From Yersinia enterocolitica subsp. enterocolitica (lineage in GTDB: Bacteria > Pseudomonadota > Gammaproteobacteria > Enterobacterales > Enterobacteriaceae), in NCBI RefSeq assembly GCF_901472495.1, contig NZ_LR590469.1, forward strand, positions 992,001 through 1,056,000: a stretch of 64,000 nt of DNA, in the 5' to 3' direction. How positions within the stretch are numbered: the first letter of the stretch is position 1; every line of letters begins with the position of its first letter. The notes beneath the pieces were generated by a model, which searched no databases, was not told the DNA's origin, and worked only from the letters and a program-made list of their open reading frames with translations. This document shows positions 62,491 to 64,000 of the stretch, piece by piece. The translations under genes and the position numbers were made by a program.

Positions 62491-64000
62491 TTATTCACCT
62501 CCAATCATATCGATATTTGCCGCACCCGGCGGCACCATTGGATATACTTTTTCATCTACATCAATCAGAGCATGAATAAGTACTGGGCCAGGGCGATTTA
62601 ATGCCTCATGCAATGCGCGATAAGGATCACTGGCGGTATTGAGGTCACAAGTTGAGAAACCAAATCCTTCTGCAATATGAATAAAATTAGTGCGATAAGG
62701 GTAGTCTGCGGCAAAAATTCGCTTACCGAAGAACAGGTCTTGTTGCTGATGGACTAACCCGAGTGACTGGTTATTCATCAAAATAATCTTAACGTTAAGT
62801 TGCTCTTCCGCAGCCGTCGCCATCTCTTGAATATTCATCATCAGGCTGCCATCACCGGAAAAACACACCACTCTTGCTTGCGGTTTGGCCAGCGCGGCGC
62901 CAATTGCCGCGGGCAAACCAAACCCCATCGTGCCTAGCCCACCGGAGGTTAACCACTGGCGGGGGCGATGCAAAGGATAGGCCTGAGCCACCCACATCTG
63001 ATGCTGGCCGACATCGGTGGTAATGATGGTTTCATCATCCAATGCGGCGGCGGCGGCACGAATCAAACCATAGTGGCACAATGGATTTTCGCTGTTGGGC
63101 TGATTGAAGGGGAATTCGCGCTGCATATCGCTAACCTTGCTACGCCATTCACCGCGCGCTTGTGTTTCGATCAAGGGCAGTAAGTCGGTTAACACCTGCT
63201 TGATATCCGCATTCATCGCCAAATGTGGCCGGCGAATTTTACCCAGTTCAGCCGGGTCGATATCAATATGAATGATACTGGCATCAGGGCAGAACTGTTC
63301 GGCTTTTCCGATGGCCCGATCATCAAATCGCGCACCGAGCACAATCAATAAATCCGCTTGTTGCATGATGAAATTGGTGGATCGCGCAGCATGCATACCT
63401 AACATGCCTAATGATAATGGATGGTCAACCGGCATGGTACCTAATGCCATTAATGTCATGGTGGTTGGCAAACCGGCTTGCTCGGCCAGTTGTATAGCTT
63501 GTTCATGAGCCTCAGAACTGACTATTCCGCCGCCGAGATAGAGTACTGGCCGCGCAGCGTTGTTAATCATTTGCGCAACTGTCGCAAGGGCAATGGGGTC
63601 AATCGGGCAAGATTTATCGGCGATCCCTGGCTCAGGCAGGTTATCAAGCTCGATTTCCGCCGTTTGTACATCTTTGGGAATATCAATCCATACCGGGCCG
63701 GGGCGGCCAGATTGTGCAATGCGAAATGCCGCCGGGATGACTCGTGTCAATTCGCTGATATCGCGTACCAGATAATTGTGTTTGGTTATAGGGATCGATA
63801 TGCCGTAGGTATCGACTTCCTGGAATGCGTCCGTACCAATCATTGAGGATGAGACTTGTCCGGTGATGCAAACCAGTGGAATCGAATCGAGCTTGGCATC
63901 GGCGATTGCGGTGACCAAATTGGTAGCGCCAGGGCCACTGGATGCCAAACAGACCGCAGTTTGTCCTGTGGCTCGGGCCATGCCTTGAGCCATAAAGCCT
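62491..64000 (-). CDS. ilvB: Acetolactate synthase I large subunit IlvB (5' part outside window)
   Basis: About 503 residues are visible; the frame stays open to the window edge, so the N terminus (~60 residues) is missing. The ATG at 63993 is internal. Family segments include SSGPGATNLVTAIADAKLDSIPL, GTDAFQEVDTYGISIPITKHN, the FAD region LGARFDDRAIGK, and the thiamine-diphosphate motif GDGSLMMNIQEMATAAEEQLNVKIILMNN. It makes acetolactate or acetohydroxybutyrate for valine, leucine and isoleucine synthesis. ilvN begins two bases after its stop. Confidence 0.96.
   Translation of the reverse strand, partial: GFMAQGMARATGQTAVCLASSGPGATNLVTAIADAKLDSIPLVCITGQVSSSMIGTDAFQEVDTYGISIPITKHNYLVRDISELTRVIPAAFRIAQSGRPGPVWIDIPKDVQTAEIELDNLPEPGIADKSCPIDPIALATVAQMINNAARPVLYLGGGIVSSEAHEQAIQLAEQAGLPTTMTLMALGTMPVDHPLSLGMLGMHAARSTNFIMQQADLLIVLGARFDDRAIGKAEQFCPDASIIHIDIDPAELGKIRRPHLAMNADIKQVLTDLLPLIETQARGEWRSKVSDMQREFPFNQPNSENPLCHYGLIRAAAAALDDETIITTDVGQHQMWVAQAYPLHRPRQWLTSGGLGTMGFGLPAAIGAALAKPQARVVCFSGDGSLMMNIQEMATAAEEQLNVKIILMNNQSLGLVHQQQDLFFGKRIFAADYPYRTNFIHIAEGFGFSTCDLNTASDPYRALHEALNRPGPVLIHALIDVDEKVYPMVPPGAANIDMIGGE

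Noticed and set aside
1..64000. CRISPR array, tRNA, rRNA or full insertion sequence
   Set aside because: No regularly spaced short repeats, no tRNA-like cloverleaf with CCA context, no rRNA motifs and no transposase-like frame were seen.

Overview
The window reads as chromosome of a Yersinia species, most likely from the Y. enterocolitica group. Most genes are close relatives of the Escherichia coli genes of the tyrR/nifJ/hrpA/rstAB/pntAB/fnr stretch and keep much of that order. Intergenic gaps carry three full or rearranged ERIC elements and four copies of a ~167-bp palindromic repeat that resembles the YPAL elements reported from yersiniae. No rRNA, tRNA, CRISPR array, full-length insertion sequence or prophage was seen. 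One sRNA gene (fnrS) is present.

Layout. 1-5.8 kb: end of ycjF, a RES/Xre toxin-antitoxin pair, tyrR, tpx, and the murein-peptide recycling genes ycjG and mpaA. 6-10.8 kb: mppA (also murein peptide), a low-GC pair of small membrane proteins, zntB, the FNR-activated sRNA fnrS, and ttcA. 10.9-15.4 kb: a beta-glucoside operon (antiterminator bglG, PTS permease bglF, phospho-beta-glucosidase) with a CRP site and an RNA antiterminator/terminator leader. 15.4-26.4 kb: nifJ, an EmrE-type exporter, an MgtC-family protein, a YdbJ-like lipoprotein, ldhA, ydbH-ynbE-ydbL and the C-terminal remnant of a SorC-type regulator. 26.4-33.7 kb: azoR, an accessory gene for a stand-alone CNF-type deamidase domain whose catalytic cysteine is glycine, hrpA, and a HigBA-like pair. 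33.8-48.9 kb: ydgD, ydgU-like micropeptide, asr (with an RstA-box match), an M32 carboxypeptidase, rstBA, a short unknown gene, ydgI, ydgH, pntAB, uspE, fnr, ogt. 49-64 kb: N-formylglutamate amidohydrolase family gene, DUF523 gene, SOS-controlled sbmC, an SDR, phoA with a Pho box, a deoxyribose-type operon (kinase, permease, DeoX-like epimerase) with two DeoR-like operators, a 2-oxoglutarate oxygenase, a membrane TerB-family protein, yjjG and ilvBN (ilvB runs off the right edge).

How the parts work together. Redox and anaerobic physiology dominates: fnr, an FNR-dependent sRNA, nifJ, ldhA, pntAB, tpx, azoR and uspE. Envelope and murein turnover is served by ycjG, mpaA, mppA and ydbH-ynbE-ydbL. 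Acid and stress response is represented by rstAB and asr. Carbon acquisition is represented by the bgl and deo-type operons, each preceded by a CRP-like site.

The observations most worth following are the CNF-type domain with LSGG in place of LSGC (position 28223, one base from cysteine), the exact 23-bp terminator duplication around one YPAL-like element, the regulator-less deoxyribose operon with paired DeoR-type operators 106 bp apart, and the TyrR loop GAYPNA where NtrC-type activators have GAFTGA. Functional names rest on recalled family sequences and motifs, and no database search was run.
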